Assembly (NCBI GenBank): GCA_039029135.1
Contig: JBCCGT010000007.1
Coordinates: forward strand, 124,001-188,000
DNA from: JALZVT01 sp039029135
GTDB lineage: Bacteria > Pseudomonadota > Gammaproteobacteria > Pseudomonadales > Azotimanducaceae
Reading direction: 5' to 3'
Length of the DNA: 64,000 nucleotides
Shown one piece after another: positions 1-8,934 of the stretch. The translations under genes and the position numbers were made by a program. Every line of letters starts with the position of its first letter. The first letter of the stretch is position 1. The notes under the pieces were generated by a model. The model was not told the origin of the DNA. It did not search any database and saw nothing but the letters and a program-made list of their open reading frames with translations.

Positions 1-63
1 GCGCCCAAACGGCATGCGCTGGTTGACGATCGTCGCCAACTCCTCGGGGTCGGCGCTCAGCAT
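1..63 (-). CDS. DUF3820 family protein, N-terminal fragment
   Basis: Only 21 codons lie inside the window; the gene runs off the left edge. The peptide starts MLSADPEELATIV and reaches RMPFGR. The MPFG core near the N-terminus, preceded by a short acidic helix, is the hallmark of the small DUF3820 proteins, which are of unknown biochemical function. The ATG lies four bases after the stop of the upstream dioxygenase gene, so it is probably the last visible gene of the same minus-strand operon. The call rests on a short motif only. Confidence 0.5.
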   Translation of the reverse strand, partial: MLSADPEELATIVNQRMPFGR

Positions 64-67
64 GATG

Positions 68-1003
68 CTAAGCGCGCATCCGATAGGGCGTCAGGTCCAT
101 GTCGGGGTAGCGCGCCGCGACGCCCGCCAGCGCCTCTTCGTCCCAGAACGGATCACCGGGCGGCGGGAAGCCGAACAGCTCTCGCTCGGCGGTCGTCGCA
201 CCGGCCATCCAGCGGGCAAATTCCTTCCGATTGGCCTGCTCCGACCAGCCGACGATGCCTGTCCAACGCGCGCGTGCGGGTGTGTAGCTGATGAATTGAG
301 CGATGCGCGCACCCGGGGCCGTAAACGCCGTGCCCCGGTGAAAGGTGCGGACGCTGTAGATCAGCAGGGAACCCGCCGGTACCGTGACCTTGACTTCGTT
401 GGCGTACAGATCGGGGCGCTTGTCGCGTTTGTACACGGGTGGCCACAGCAGTTCGTCGCGGTAGTGCGCGCGCGAGACGACGGCCGTGGGGGCGCTACGG
501 GCAACGACATCGGTGTAATAGAGCAGATAGGTCGTCTGCCAGTAGGCCGGATTCGCGGGCGGGTACGCCAGCGTGTGATTCGGATAGTCGCAGTGCAGGA
601 TCTGATCCTGATCCAAATGATGCCCCTGATGCTTCCAGGTGAGGTCGGCCTGCTCGCAGAAGAGCTCGTCTGTCCCCGCCATGGTCGCCGCGAAGCGCCG
701 CAGTTCCGGGTGCAGCGAGATCGCATTGAGTCCGGCACCGCCGTCGTTCGCTGTGGCGCTGGCGAACGGAAAGCGCGTCTCACGGCGACTGCGCGGCGGG
801 GGCAGCGGATCCGGGGGCGGCGCGCCACGCGGCCGTCGCGCGTAGTCGAGCCAACCGGGCAGCAGCGCCTCGATGTCCGCGTGCGCCGCCGCGAGTTCTT
901 GTGGGTTCAGAAAGTTCTCGACGATCGCGAAACCGTGCTCGCGATAGTGCGCCAGGTCGGCCGCGCTGATGCGCTCAGTCCCGCCCAGATTCTCCGTGGT
1001 CAT
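68..1003 (-). CDS. Phytanoyl-CoA dioxygenase (PhyH) family oxygenase
   Basis: 311-residue member of the Fe(II)/2-oxoglutarate-dependent PhyH family. The facial triad is visible as H137-x-D139 (in LHCDYPNH) and distal H222 (in VRTFHRGTAF). The fold is complete and the length usual. PhyH enzymes hydroxylate an unactivated carbon of lipid or small-molecule substrates; this substrate is unknown. I chose the ATG at 1003; a longer reading would add an Arg-rich segment lying inside the preceding gene. Its first 29 bases overlap the end of the sodium channel gene, so translation is probably coupled. Confidence 0.85.
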   Translation of the reverse strand: MTTENLGGTERISAADLAHYREHGFAIVENFLNPQELAAAHADIEALLPGWLDYARRPRGAPPPDPLPPPRSRRETRFPFASATANDGGAGLNAISLHPELRRFAATMAGTDELFCEQADLTWKHQGHHLDQDQILHCDYPNHTLAYPPANPAYWQTTYLLYYTDVVARSAPTAVVSRAHYRDELLWPPVYKRDKRPDLYANEVKVTVPAGSLLIYSVRTFHRGTAFTAPGARIAQFISYTPARARWTGIVGWSEQANRKEFARWMAGATTAERELFGFPPPGDPFWDEEALAGVAARYPDMDLTPYRMRA

Positions 1004-1970
1004 GCTCTGCCGCCCCCTGCCCTGTCCCCGGCGCCGTTCCTGGTCCCTTCTCCGGCCCCTCTGGCTGATCCAGCGGCGCGTCGACCAACAGCCGGGCCTC
1101 AAGCTCGCGCACCGTGCGCGCCGTGGTCCGGATCAGCGCCAGCATCTCCTCGCGCTCGCGATGCGCCTGTTCTTCGGTTTCCAGGCGCTTCGCCTCCTCT
1201 TCTTCCCAGTGCATCGCCTGCATGGAATTGACGATGATACCGATGAACAGATTAAGGATGGTGAACGCCGAGATCAGGATGAAGGGCACGAAGTAGGCCC
1301 ACGCGTAGGGATACTGCGCCATCACCGGTCTCGCGATGCCCATCGACCAGCTTTCGAGCGTCATGATCTGGAACAGCGAGTAGATGCTGGCGCCGAGGGA
1401 ACCGAACCACTGCGGAAAGCGCTCGCCGAACAGCTCGGTGCCGAGTACGCCAAAGACGTAGAAGACGAGCGCCAGCATGAACACCACCCAGCCGATGCTC
1501 GGCAGCGCCGACAACAGCGACTCCGTGAGCTGGCGCAGTCGCGGCACCGTGGACAGCAGTCGCAGTACGCGCAGGATGCGCAGACTGCGCAGGATGGCGA
1601 AGGGGCCGGCGTTGGGGACGAGCGACACCGCAACGATCACGAAGTCCATCAGGTTCCAACCGCTGCGGAAGAAGTCGAGCCGATAACAGTAGAGCTTGAT
1701 GAGGATCTCGAGCGTGAACAGCGCGATGACGACACGCTCGAGCCACAGCAGCACATCGCCATAACTGCTGCTGAGCGCACTCGATGTCTCGACGCCCAGA
1801 GCGATTGCGTTGATGACGATGAGAATGGTGACCAGACGGGTCACGGGCGCGCTCTCGATCCAGAGCGTCAGGGACTGGCGTAACTCAGACACGGATGCGC
1901 GTTCGAACTGGGCAAGCCGTGATTCTAGCAGGCTGACCGGTCCACCGAACCCGCCATTGTGGGCAACCAT
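975..1970 (-). CDS. Bacterial voltage-gated sodium channel (NaChBac/NavAb type)
   Basis: 331-residue single-repeat ion channel of the inner membrane. Six membrane segments are visible: S1 about 45-62, S2 about 78-95, S3 about 107-120, S4 about 126-146 with Arg at every third place (R128, R131, R134, R137), S5 about 157-178 and S6 about 225-250. The selectivity filter TLESWSM (204-210) is that of NavAb, with E206 expected to form the high-field-strength site, which implies Na+ selectivity. A Glu/Arg-rich C-terminal helix (255-295) should form the tetrameric coiled coil; a Gly/Pro-rich tail follows. Start chosen at ATG 1970, just before the first conserved helix. It leads the operon with the dioxygenase. 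Confidence 0.93.
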   Translation of the reverse strand: MVAHNGGFGGPVSLLESRLAQFERASVSELRQSLTLWIESAPVTRLVTILIVINAIALGVETSSALSSSYGDVLLWLERVVIALFTLEILIKLYCYRLDFFRSGWNLMDFVIVAVSLVPNAGPFAILRSLRILRVLRLLSTVPRLRQLTESLLSALPSIGWVVFMLALVFYVFGVLGTELFGERFPQWFGSLGASIYSLFQIMTLESWSMGIARPVMAQYPYAWAYFVPFILISAFTILNLFIGIIVNSMQAMHWEEEEAKRLETEEQAHREREEMLALIRTTARTVRELEARLLVDAPLDQPEGPEKGPGTAPGTGQGAAEHDHGESGRD

Positions 1971-2372
1971 TTGCCTTATGAGGGGCCTCGGCGCGGGGCG
2001 CGGGACGCGATCGAGCGCACCACGAGCGCGCCTGGGCGAAGCGATAGATTCCCGGCGCACTCAGGACCCGTGCCGGGTGTCCAGCGGCTGGCCGCCAGAA
2101 AGCCAGCCAGCGCAAGGCCGCACTCGCGCCGAAAGCTTGACACTAGCCGGACACATTGTTGTAGTTGCAGCGATCACGGAGGCGGAGGGATGCCCCCGAC
2201 ACAAACGGCAACCCATCAATTTCGATTCTTGTTTCGCCCGGTTGGAGTGCACCAATCGGGCGCCGCTGCGCGTCAGCGTCAGCGGCACCTCGGGCCAGAA
2301 AGCAGTCGGTCCTGGCGTGGTGATGCGCCGCACGAGAGAGAGGCTTTTGAGGCACAGTAAGAGGAGAAGATC
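1971..2372. other. Divergent intergenic region, channel operon / TonB receptor
   Basis: About 400 bases separate the divergent channel operon and receptor gene. I see no convincing small gene. A sigma70-like candidate promoter for the receptor lies at 2137-2165, which would leave a roughly 200-base untranslated leader. I recognise no riboswitch in it. Confidence 0.5.
2137..2165 (+). promoter_or_regulatory. Candidate sigma70 promoter for TonB receptor
   Basis: TTGACA (2137-2142), a perfect -35 hexamer, is followed after 17 bases by TGTAGT (2160-2165), four of six matches to the -10 consensus. It faces the receptor gene. Confidence 0.4.
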
Positions 2373-5300
2373 TTGAGAGAGATAAGAGGGATAGGGATCA
2401 GGGCACGCGCCCTTTTTGGCGGTCTGGCCGCCTTGCTCATCTTTGCGCCACCGGCGCTAGCCGAAGAGGCGATCGAAGAGATCGTCGTCACCGGCTCATT
2501 CTTGAAACGCACCGCGCAGGACTCGCCGGCACCGCTGTCTGTGGTTTCGTCCGCCGACATTGAAGACCTCGGCATCGCCGACGTCGCGGAGCTGGTCCAG
2601 ACCCTGCCCTGGCAGTCCGGTAGCCAGGCGCGTGCGACCACGTTCTCGGGCGAGGGCGCCGACGGCCGCAACAGCTTCAACCTGCGCGGTCTGGGCCACG
2701 GTTCGACCTTGATCCTGGTGGACGGCAAACGAACGGTCGCCTCCTGGTTCAACCCGCGCGGTAACGCGTCGGTCAACGTCAACGCGTTGGTGCCGACGCT
2801 GGCCATCGAGCGAGTCGAAATCGTCAAGGACGGCGCGTCCGCCCTGTACGGCTCCGACGCGATCGCGGGCGTGGTGAACTTCATCACCAAGCGCGATTTC
2901 GAAGGCTTCGACATCAACTATCAGTTCACGACCGACGACGAGACCGGCAGGGGCGACGCCCATCAGGCCGAGATCATGTTCGGCGTACAGGGTGACCGCG
3001 GCGGCATCGTGGCAAGCGCCTCGGTACTGAATCGCGACGAGATCACCATCGGCGATCGCTACGATCGTTTCGGCGGCTCGTCCGTGTCGTCCACGGGTCA
3101 GCCCGGACGCATAACGCCGATCGCGGGCAGCGTCATTCAATGGGCCACCGATGGCCCGGGCTACAGCGCCGGCGACGTCCTGGCACCGGGTCTGTTTCCG
3201 CGCGACGCATCGGGGACCAACTTCGGCCAGGCCGACGTCAACTGCGAAGACGCTGCCGCGGTCGAGGAAGGCGGCCCGCTCGGTCCCGTATTCGGCAACC
3301 TCATCTGCGCCTATGACTTCGGCTCGTTCTTCGCCATGCAGGCGGACGAATCGCTGCGCAAGATCAACGTCTCGGGCGACTACCGTTTCACGGATAACTT
3401 CGAGGCCTACTTCCAGTTCGCCTCGAACGAGTCCGAATTCGATCGCAAGAACTCGCTGAACCCGAACGCACTGAACCTGACCATTCCGACCAACCACCTC
3501 GGTCTGATTGAGGACGCCCGGCGGCGCAACATAGTCCCGGTACCCGTCATCAACAGAACGCGCCTGGTCGGTCAGACTGCCTCCAGCCTGGATCGTCCGG
3601 TCGACACCTTTACCGACACGGGCCGCCTGGACCAGCGCATGATGGTCGGCGGCACCTACGACTTCGTCGTAGGCGATCGCGAGTGGACGATCGATGCGTC
3701 CTATACGGCGACCGAGCACGACTCCGCGACCTCCCAGGTGCAGGACACGCTCTCGACCCACATGGAGCTCGCGATCAGCGGCTTCGGCGGGCCGGAGTGT
3801 GACCCGACCGATCCGACCGCGGTGGCCGGTGAAGGCAATGCGGCGTACGCCGCGTCCGGTGGCGACTTCAACGCCGGTCAGTGCTACTTCTTCAATCCGT
3901 TCGGCAACTCCAACTTCACCGAAGGTGGTGGCCAGCAGACGGATCTGACGCTGCGCAATCCCATTGAGCTGTACCAGTGGCTGCTCGGCCGAATCACGAA
4001 CGACTCCCAGTTCCGCCAGCGGGTCATCGACGTGGTCGCTTCGGGTGACGTTGTAACCACCGACTGGGGCCCGATCGGCGCGGCCATCGGCTTCCAGCGT
4101 CGTCGCGACACGGCAGACGTTGTCTTCGACGCGGCGGCCAACACCAACAACCTGGACTTCGCGTTCGGCGCGGGTGACTGGGACGGTGCGCTGACCACGA
4201 CGGCTGCGTTCATCGAGGTGGGTATTCCCATCACGAACATCGCTACCCTGAACATCGCAGGCCGCTACGAGGACTTCGACGAGCTCAACACCGACACCTT
4301 CGATCCGAAGATCAATCTGTTGGTGCAGCCGAACGATTGGCTGTCCATACGCGCCAGCTGGGGTGAGTCGTTCCGCGTGCCGTCGCTGCAGCAACTCTTC
4401 GGTACGATCACGACGGTTGCCAACCAGACGGACTTCGGCGGCGACTCCGCCTTCCGCCCGTCGATCTCTGTGGGTAACCCGGCTCTGAGCCCGGAACGTT
4501 CCGAGAACTGGAGCATCGGATTCACGTTCAACCGCTGGGGTATCAACGTCGATCTGGACTACTTCGACTACAAGTACACAGACATCATCACGCGTGAAGC
4601 GTCCAGAACGATTCTGCAGGACGACAACGAGGCGCTCGAGGCGGCCATCCTCGCCGCTGGTGGCGACCTGGCTGATCCCCAAGCGCTGATCGACGCTGTC
4701 AACTCCGGCGCCGGCAACCGCCGTCAGGTGGTGCGTAACGGTCAGGGCGCGTTCCTGCGGATCCTGCCTGACTTCGTCAACGCGAACAGCGCGGACATCT
4801 CGGGTCTCGATCTCAACGCCTCCTACACCTTCGACACCGGCATCGGCCAGTTCCGCGTTGGTGCACAGATGGCGTGGGTGAACGACTATGAGGTCGCCGT
4901 ACCCGATGGCGCCGGCGGCGAGACCGTGTTCGACGCGGTCGGTCAGTACAACCACCGCAACCCGGTGGCTCGCCCCCTGCCCGAGTTTAAGATCAACGGT
5001 ACGGTGAACTGGTCCTGGCAGAACCATCGCGCGTTCCTGCTGGTGCAGCACACCGACGAGATCGATTACGGCTTCGACCTGGCGACCGATCCCGGCGAGG
5101 GCGCGGCACGCTTCTGGAACGCCACGGTCACGCTGGCACACGGTGCAGAAACCGCTGCCGAGTTCTTCACCCGCGATATCGACAGCTTCACCACGGTTGA
5201 CCTGCAGTACAACTACAACTTCGGTGAGCGGGGCTTCCTCGCAGACAGCAACGTCACACTGGGTATGAAGAACCTCTTCAACGAGGAGCCGCCCTGGGCG

Positions 5301-5381
5301 CCGGTGAACACCGGCTTCGAGGCGACGCTGCACGATCCGCGCGGTCGGCTGTTCTTCGTACGGCTGGGCGCAAGCCTCTAG
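2373..5381 (+). CDS. TonB-dependent outer-membrane receptor
   Basis: 1002-residue TonB-dependent receptor. The signal peptide covers residues 1-30, ending PPALA, followed by a TonB-box-like segment EEIVVTGS. The plug domain (about 45-170) has VDGKRTV and SDAIAGVVNFITK; the rest is the beta-barrel. The start is TTG at 2373, supported by a strong ribosome binding site GAGGAGAAG just upstream and by the signal peptide. Such receptors import scarce ligands with energy from TonB-ExbBD. The ligand is not evident; the class is not an obvious siderophore receptor and resembles the large receptors of lipid- and polysaccharide-degrading marine proteobacteria. It is monocistronic, ending in a strong terminator. 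Confidence 0.93.
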   Translation: MREIRGIGIRARALFGGLAALLIFAPPALAEEAIEEIVVTGSFLKRTAQDSPAPLSVVSSADIEDLGIADVAELVQTLPWQSGSQARATTFSGEGADGRNSFNLRGLGHGSTLILVDGKRTVASWFNPRGNASVNVNALVPTLAIERVEIVKDGASALYGSDAIAGVVNFITKRDFEGFDINYQFTTDDETGRGDAHQAEIMFGVQGDRGGIVASASVLNRDEITIGDRYDRFGGSSVSSTGQPGRITPIAGSVIQWATDGPGYSAGDVLAPGLFPRDASGTNFGQADVNCEDAAAVEEGGPLGPVFGNLICAYDFGSFFAMQADESLRKINVSGDYRFTDNFEAYFQFASNESEFDRKNSLNPNALNLTIPTNHLGLIEDARRRNIVPVPVINRTRLVGQTASSLDRPVDTFTDTGRLDQRMMVGGTYDFVVGDREWTIDASYTATEHDSATSQVQDTLSTHMELAISGFGGPECDPTDPTAVAGEGNAAYAASGGDFNAGQCYFFNPFGNSNFTEGGGQQTDLTLRNPIELYQWLLGRITNDSQFRQRVIDVVASGDVVTTDWGPIGAAIGFQRRRDTADVVFDAAANTNNLDFAFGAGDWDGALTTTAAFIEVGIPITNIATLNIAGRYEDFDELNTDTFDPKINLLVQPNDWLSIRASWGESFRVPSLQQLFGTITTVANQTDFGGDSAFRPSISVGNPALSPERSENWSIGFTFNRWGINVDLDYFDYKYTDIITREASRTILQDDNEALEAAILAAGGDLADPQALIDAVNSGAGNRRQVVRNGQGAFLRILPDFVNANSADISGLDLNASYTFDTGIGQFRVGAQMAWVNDYEVAVPDGAGGETVFDAVGQYNHRNPVARPLPEFKINGTVNWSWQNHRAFLLVQHTDEIDYGFDLATDPGEGAARFWNATVTLAHGAETAAEFFTRDIDSFTTVDLQYNYNFGERGFLADSNVTLGMKNLFNEEPPWAPVNTGFEATLHDPRGRLFFVRLGASL

Positions 5382-5415
5382 CCAGAAGCAGCGCGCAGAT
5401 TTCTGCGCACCTAAG

Positions 5416-5443
5416 GACTCAGGCGCCGTCGCGCGCCTGAGTC
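5416..5443 (+). other. Stem-loop after TonB receptor
   Basis: A perfect 10-base inverted repeat, GACTCAGGCG and CGCCTGAGTC, with an 8-base loop. It has no T-tract of its own and sits just upstream of the true terminator; it may protect the mRNA 3' end. Confidence 0.6.
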
Positions 5444-5449
5444 CCGCCA

Positions 5450-5478
5450 AAGCCCCGGCCACGGTCGGGGCTTTTTTT
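5450..5478 (+). terminator. Rho-independent terminator of TonB receptor
   Basis: Inverted repeat AAGCCCCG (5450-5457) and CGGGGCTT (5466-5473), running into seven T residues (5472-5478). It is a classic intrinsic terminator. Confidence 0.92.
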
Positions 5479-5596
5479 GTTTAGGGACAGGCCCCGGCAC
5501 GGTCTTGCCACAGACAACGACGCCCGGGCCGACCAAGGTTTGCTCAAACTCCGGCCTCGGGTTAAAACATCCTAACGAGGTAACGGGGATAGCGAG

Positions 5597-6292
5597 ATGT
5601 GGGCACAGCCTTCGCGAACTTTGCAGCAGCAGCGCCTGAAACGAACCCGGAGCGCGGCGGTGCAGACATCGATTGGCGTCTTCGCCGGCCTGCTGCTGGC
5701 GTGCCCGCTGAGCGTGGCCGCCGAAGAACCCGGCGACGCGGCGCAGCAGTGCGCCGCCGTGACCAACGAGGCCGCCAGACTCGCCTGTTTCGATGCGCTG
5801 TTCGATTCGCCCGCGGAACAGCCCGCGCCTGCCAACCCGACCGCGGCCGCGCAGGAGTCAGCGCAGCAAGCGATTCAGGAAGAGACTCAGGAGCAAATGG
5901 ACGCCGCAGCCGCGCCCGACGCCCCGCCGACGGTCGAGTCGATCGCGATCATCACGACCGACGCAGTCACGCAGCCCGCCCGCCAGCCGATTGCCGAAGA
6001 GACGGCGACGGCGAACGGCAGCGGCGCATCGGGGGCGCCCAAGACCAGCGACACCAAGCTGTTCGGCTGGCGTGAACCCATCGATTTCGCCTCCACCATC
6101 AAGGCGGTCCGGACCCGCGACAAACAGCGCATGCTGTTCCAGCTCGAAAACGACGAAGTCTGGATGCAGAGCACGCCCCGCAACCTGCCGATAAAGGTGG
6201 GTGATGAGGTGACCATAAAGAGCACGCTGGTGGGCGGCTACATGCTGCGCAACGCAGACGGCGTGGGCACCCGCGTAAAGCGGATCAAATAG
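5597..6292 (+). CDS. Periplasmic protein with Cys-x(n)-RLACFD motif
   Basis: 231-residue exported protein of unknown function. A long basic N-terminus (1-22) precedes a hydrophobic signal segment (about 23-42, ending LSVAAEE). The motif QQCAAVTNEAARLACFDALF follows: two Cys about 15 apart around RLACFD, seen in several periplasmic proteobacterial families. An Ala/Pro/Glu-rich linker (about 75-150) leads to a beta-rich C-terminal domain (about 155-231) with MLFQLENDEVWMQ and a final VKRIK. It reads as an envelope protein with an OB-like tail. ATG at 5597 has GGGGAT upstream. It could also start at an internal codon nearer the signal. Confidence 0.7.
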   Translation: MWAQPSRTLQQQRLKRTRSAAVQTSIGVFAGLLLACPLSVAAEEPGDAAQQCAAVTNEAARLACFDALFDSPAEQPAPANPTAAAQESAQQAIQEETQEQMDAAAAPDAPPTVESIAIITTDAVTQPARQPIAEETATANGSGASGAPKTSDTKLFGWREPIDFASTIKAVRTRDKQRMLFQLENDEVWMQSTPRNLPIKVGDEVTIKSTLVGGYMLRNADGVGTRVKRIK

Positions 6293-6322
6293 CGCAAGCT
6301 AGAACGAGGCGCCTAACCGCTC

Positions 6323-7324
6323 ATGTGGGAAAGCGCATGGCTGTACGTAGCGGACTACGCGGGCTATCTGCTCGCGATACCGACGCTGCCGGGCGAGAAA
6401 CTCTACTGGGCGTACTGCCTGACGTTCATCGCACTTGCGTATCTGAGCTACCGGCTCTACCCCGCGCGCCCTGAGGGCGCTGCGCCGCGGTCACGCCCGG
6501 GCTTCTGGTCATATGTGTTCCCGAAGCGCATCTACACGCATCCTTCGGCGATCGTCGACTACAAGGTATATCTGGCCAATCTGTTCATCGGACCGGTCAC
6601 ATCCGCGTTCGGCGTGGCGGTACAGACCGGGTTGTCCATCCAGATCGGCAACGCGCTCATCGCGCTGAATGACGGTGCGCCCATCGTCCGCGGCGACTGG
6701 AGCGTCGGCGTCTATGCGGTGTTCGTGCTGGGGATGACGCTTGCGGCCGATCTGTCGGTCTACATCATCCACCGCTGGCATCACGCGAATCGCGTCCTAT
6801 GGCCGATCCACGCGCTGCATCACTCGGCGGAGGTCATGACGCCGGTGACGCTGTTCCGCAAACATCCGCTGTGGAACTTCAGTGCGAATCTGCTCACGAT
6901 GGTGCTCACGGGCACCTTTCAGGGCCTGTTCCTGTTCGCGTTTTATGGCAGCCCTGGGTTCGAGGTGCTGTTCGGTCTGAACGCGCTCTATGTGGTGTAC
7001 AACTTCTGCGGCGCGAACCTGCGCCACTCCCACATCTGGCTGTCCTGGGGCAAGCCGCTGAGCTATCTGTTTATTAGCCCCGCCATGCATCAGATCCATC
7101 ACGACCCGCGGCGCATGCGCTGCAACTACGGCGAGATATTCGCAGTTTGGGATTGGCTCTTCGGCACGCTGTACATACCGGAGCAGCGCGAGACCTTCGC
7201 GATTGGCCTCGGAGATGACGGCAACCCGCACACAGACCTACGCAAGGCCTACTGGGTGCCGGTGAGGGATGCGCTGCGCGCGCTGCGAGCGCCAGGTGAT
7301 GAGCGCTTGCGTGCGCCCAGATAG
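6323..7324 (+). CDS. Fatty acid hydroxylase / sterol desaturase superfamily protein
   Basis: 333-residue integral membrane di-iron enzyme. The His motifs are all present: H150-RW-HH (150-154), H163-AL-HH (163-167), H235-x-H237, and H256-QI-HH (256-260). Hydrophobic segments lie at about 6-22, 28-45, 84-112, 128-149 and 186-230. The family hydroxylates or desaturates lipids such as fatty acids, sterols and carotenoids at the inner membrane, using O2. The substrate is not set by sequence. It follows the periplasmic protein by 30 bases on the same strand and converges on a sulfotransferase gene, so a hydroxylate-then-sulfate pathway is conceivable but unproven. Confidence 0.88.
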   Translation: MWESAWLYVADYAGYLLAIPTLPGEKLYWAYCLTFIALAYLSYRLYPARPEGAAPRSRPGFWSYVFPKRIYTHPSAIVDYKVYLANLFIGPVTSAFGVAVQTGLSIQIGNALIALNDGAPIVRGDWSVGVYAVFVLGMTLAADLSVYIIHRWHHANRVLWPIHALHHSAEVMTPVTLFRKHPLWNFSANLLTMVLTGTFQGLFLFAFYGSPGFEVLFGLNALYVVYNFCGANLRHSHIWLSWGKPLSYLFISPAMHQIHHDPRRMRCNYGEIFAVWDWLFGTLYIPEQRETFAIGLGDDGNPHTDLRKAYWVPVRDALRALRAPGDERLRAPR

Positions 7325-7333
7325 GGCGCGCGA

Positions 7334-8212
7334 CTACCAGTCGGTGTCGGTCTCGTAGCCCAACTTTATCAGCTCATCGGCGTGCAGTTCTTTGAACAAC
7401 TGCCGATGCTCCGCCGTGTACTCCTCGCGCCACTGCTGCAGCTTGCCGGAGCGAATATGCTGTTCGCCTTCGACCTCACCTACCGAGCGTCCCGTGCGAT
7501 TGGCAAAGCTGAACCGTGCGGCCACGTCCAGCGCCTCGTTGACGGCCTGGGCGTGAAAGCCGTAGTGCTCGAACATCGCGCGAAAGATGGGCGTCTCGTC
7601 CACCATCGCGTCTTCGTAGCGAAACTCGAAGACATTCGGATCGTCGTAGTTCCAGTCGAAGATGTCGCGATTGACCGTATTCGAGCAGCGATCGATCTCG
7701 GTCAGCAGACCTGCCTCTTCGGGCAGCGAATTCAGATATTCCTGATACGACATGTGGCCGATCTCGTCGAGGGGCAGTCGACGCCACTTTTGCCGCATCT
7801 GTTCCGGCAGATCCTTGATCTTGCGATTGGCCCAGCCCTCGCGGGTCCACAGGTGATAGTGATAACCGGAAATCGCGACGTCGCGGGGATCGCGAATCAT
7901 GTGCGAGCCCTTGTAGCTGTCCAGCTTCGCCGGCTCGACCAGCACGCGGTGCTGCAGGAGAAACGCGGTACCCTTTGCCGGCAGTTCGTCGGGATCGCGC
8001 ACTAGCGGGATCGCGAAGTGCTCGGACAGGGCACGAAAGATGGCGCTGAACCAGCTTGTCCCGACCTTATGGTGGGCCGTATGGACGATGACTCGAGGCG
8101 CGTTCGCAGGATCCGCGAACGGACTCTGGGGCTTGCCGGCCAACCAGCGTCCAACCGGATTACGGCGCAGGAAGCGTCGGGCTCGGCGCGCCATCGTGGC
8201 TTGCTGCGGCAT
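7334..8212 (-). CDS. Sulfotransferase domain protein (PAPS-dependent)
   Basis: 292-residue cytosolic-type sulfotransferase. The 5'-phosphosulfate loop is HHKVGTSWF (48-56) and the 3'-phosphate region is RDPRDVAISGYHYH (107-120). Both are the PAPS-binding signatures of Sulfotransfer_1/3. The N-terminal 30 residues are basic and may contact membrane. It would transfer sulfate from PAPS to a hydroxyl of a lipid, sugar or small molecule. ATG 8212 has AGGGA six bases upstream. It ends ten bases from the fatty acid hydroxylase gene, in convergent orientation. Confidence 0.88.
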   Translation of the reverse strand: MPQQATMARRARRFLRRNPVGRWLAGKPQSPFADPANAPRVIVHTAHHKVGTSWFSAIFRALSEHFAIPLVRDPDELPAKGTAFLLQHRVLVEPAKLDSYKGSHMIRDPRDVAISGYHYHLWTREGWANRKIKDLPEQMRQKWRRLPLDEIGHMSYQEYLNSLPEEAGLLTEIDRCSNTVNRDIFDWNYDDPNVFEFRYEDAMVDETPIFRAMFEHYGFHAQAVNEALDVAARFSFANRTGRSVGEVEGEQHIRSGKLQQWREEYTAEHRQLFKELHADELIKLGYETDTDW

Positions 8213-8454
8213 GTGCGATCCCTATCGAGCTAATCGTTACGCCGACGGTAGCATGACGTCCCGAACGCAACTAGCGACCCCAGGGCGCGCGCACGCGGCG
8301 GATCAAGAAACGTTAACCAGCGCTCAGTACGCGCCGCACCCCGCGCAAAGCCCTTTCGGGTGCCGCATCACAGTTCGGCGGGTCCTGCGCTTGCTCATCC
8401 GGCGGTGTACCCTTGCAGCGTCGTTCCAACAAGCCCGCGCAAGGATCCTCGGCC

Positions 8455-8754
8455 ATGCCAAACAGACTCTCCGACGCTGACATCGACGCCAGTCTGCAGG
8501 CCCTAAACGGGCGCGCCGGACAGTCCTGGTCGCTTGTCGACGGCAAGCTGACCCGCACCTTCCGCTTTGCGGACTTCTCCGCAGCGCTGGGCTTCATGGT
8601 GCGCTCCGGTCTCGTCGCAGAGCAGCTCAACCACCACCCCGAATGGTCGAACGTCTACGCCACGGTGGACGTGGCGCTCGTGACCCACGACGCGGATGGC
8701 CTGACCGAACTCGATTTTCGTCTCGCGAACGCGATGGAGGACATCGCGGGATAG
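8455..8754 (+). CDS. phhB: 4a-hydroxytetrahydrobiopterin dehydratase (pterin-4a-carbinolamine dehydratase)
   Basis: 99 residues, the usual size. The signature QLNHHPEWSNVY (58-69) holds the catalytic His60-His61 pair and Pro62, and VTHDADGLTELDF follows with H78. The enzyme dehydrates 4a-hydroxytetrahydrobiopterin during recycling for phenylalanine hydroxylase; no phhA lies in the window. ATG 8455 has AAGGATC upstream. Confidence 0.95.
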   Translation: MPNRLSDADIDASLQALNGRAGQSWSLVDGKLTRTFRFADFSAALGFMVRSGLVAEQLNHHPEWSNVYATVDVALVTHDADGLTELDFRLANAMEDIAG

Positions 8755-8934
8755 ATCAAGGAATAGATCGAGGGATAGCACAAGGAACAGACAAACAGCG
8801 CAGACACGCCGCGCGGCACCGACACTCTCGCCGCCTGCGGGCGAGGCTACGACTGCTAGGCTGATAGAAGAAAGCTCTAGCAGGCCAGCCGCATCCCTAA
8901 CCAGCAGACCAGTGGCAACAAACCCGCGACGCTC

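Noticed and set aside
2166..2372. Riboswitch in the leader of the first TonB receptor
   Set aside because: A leader of about 200 bases is possible but I recognise no conserved cobalamin or other riboswitch core in it.
2496..5462. 988-codon open frame antisense to the first TonB receptor
   Set aside because: It is fully inside a gene with clear signal peptide and plug motifs; its protein is Arg/Val-rich with no domain, and long antisense frames are expected at this GC content and codon bias.
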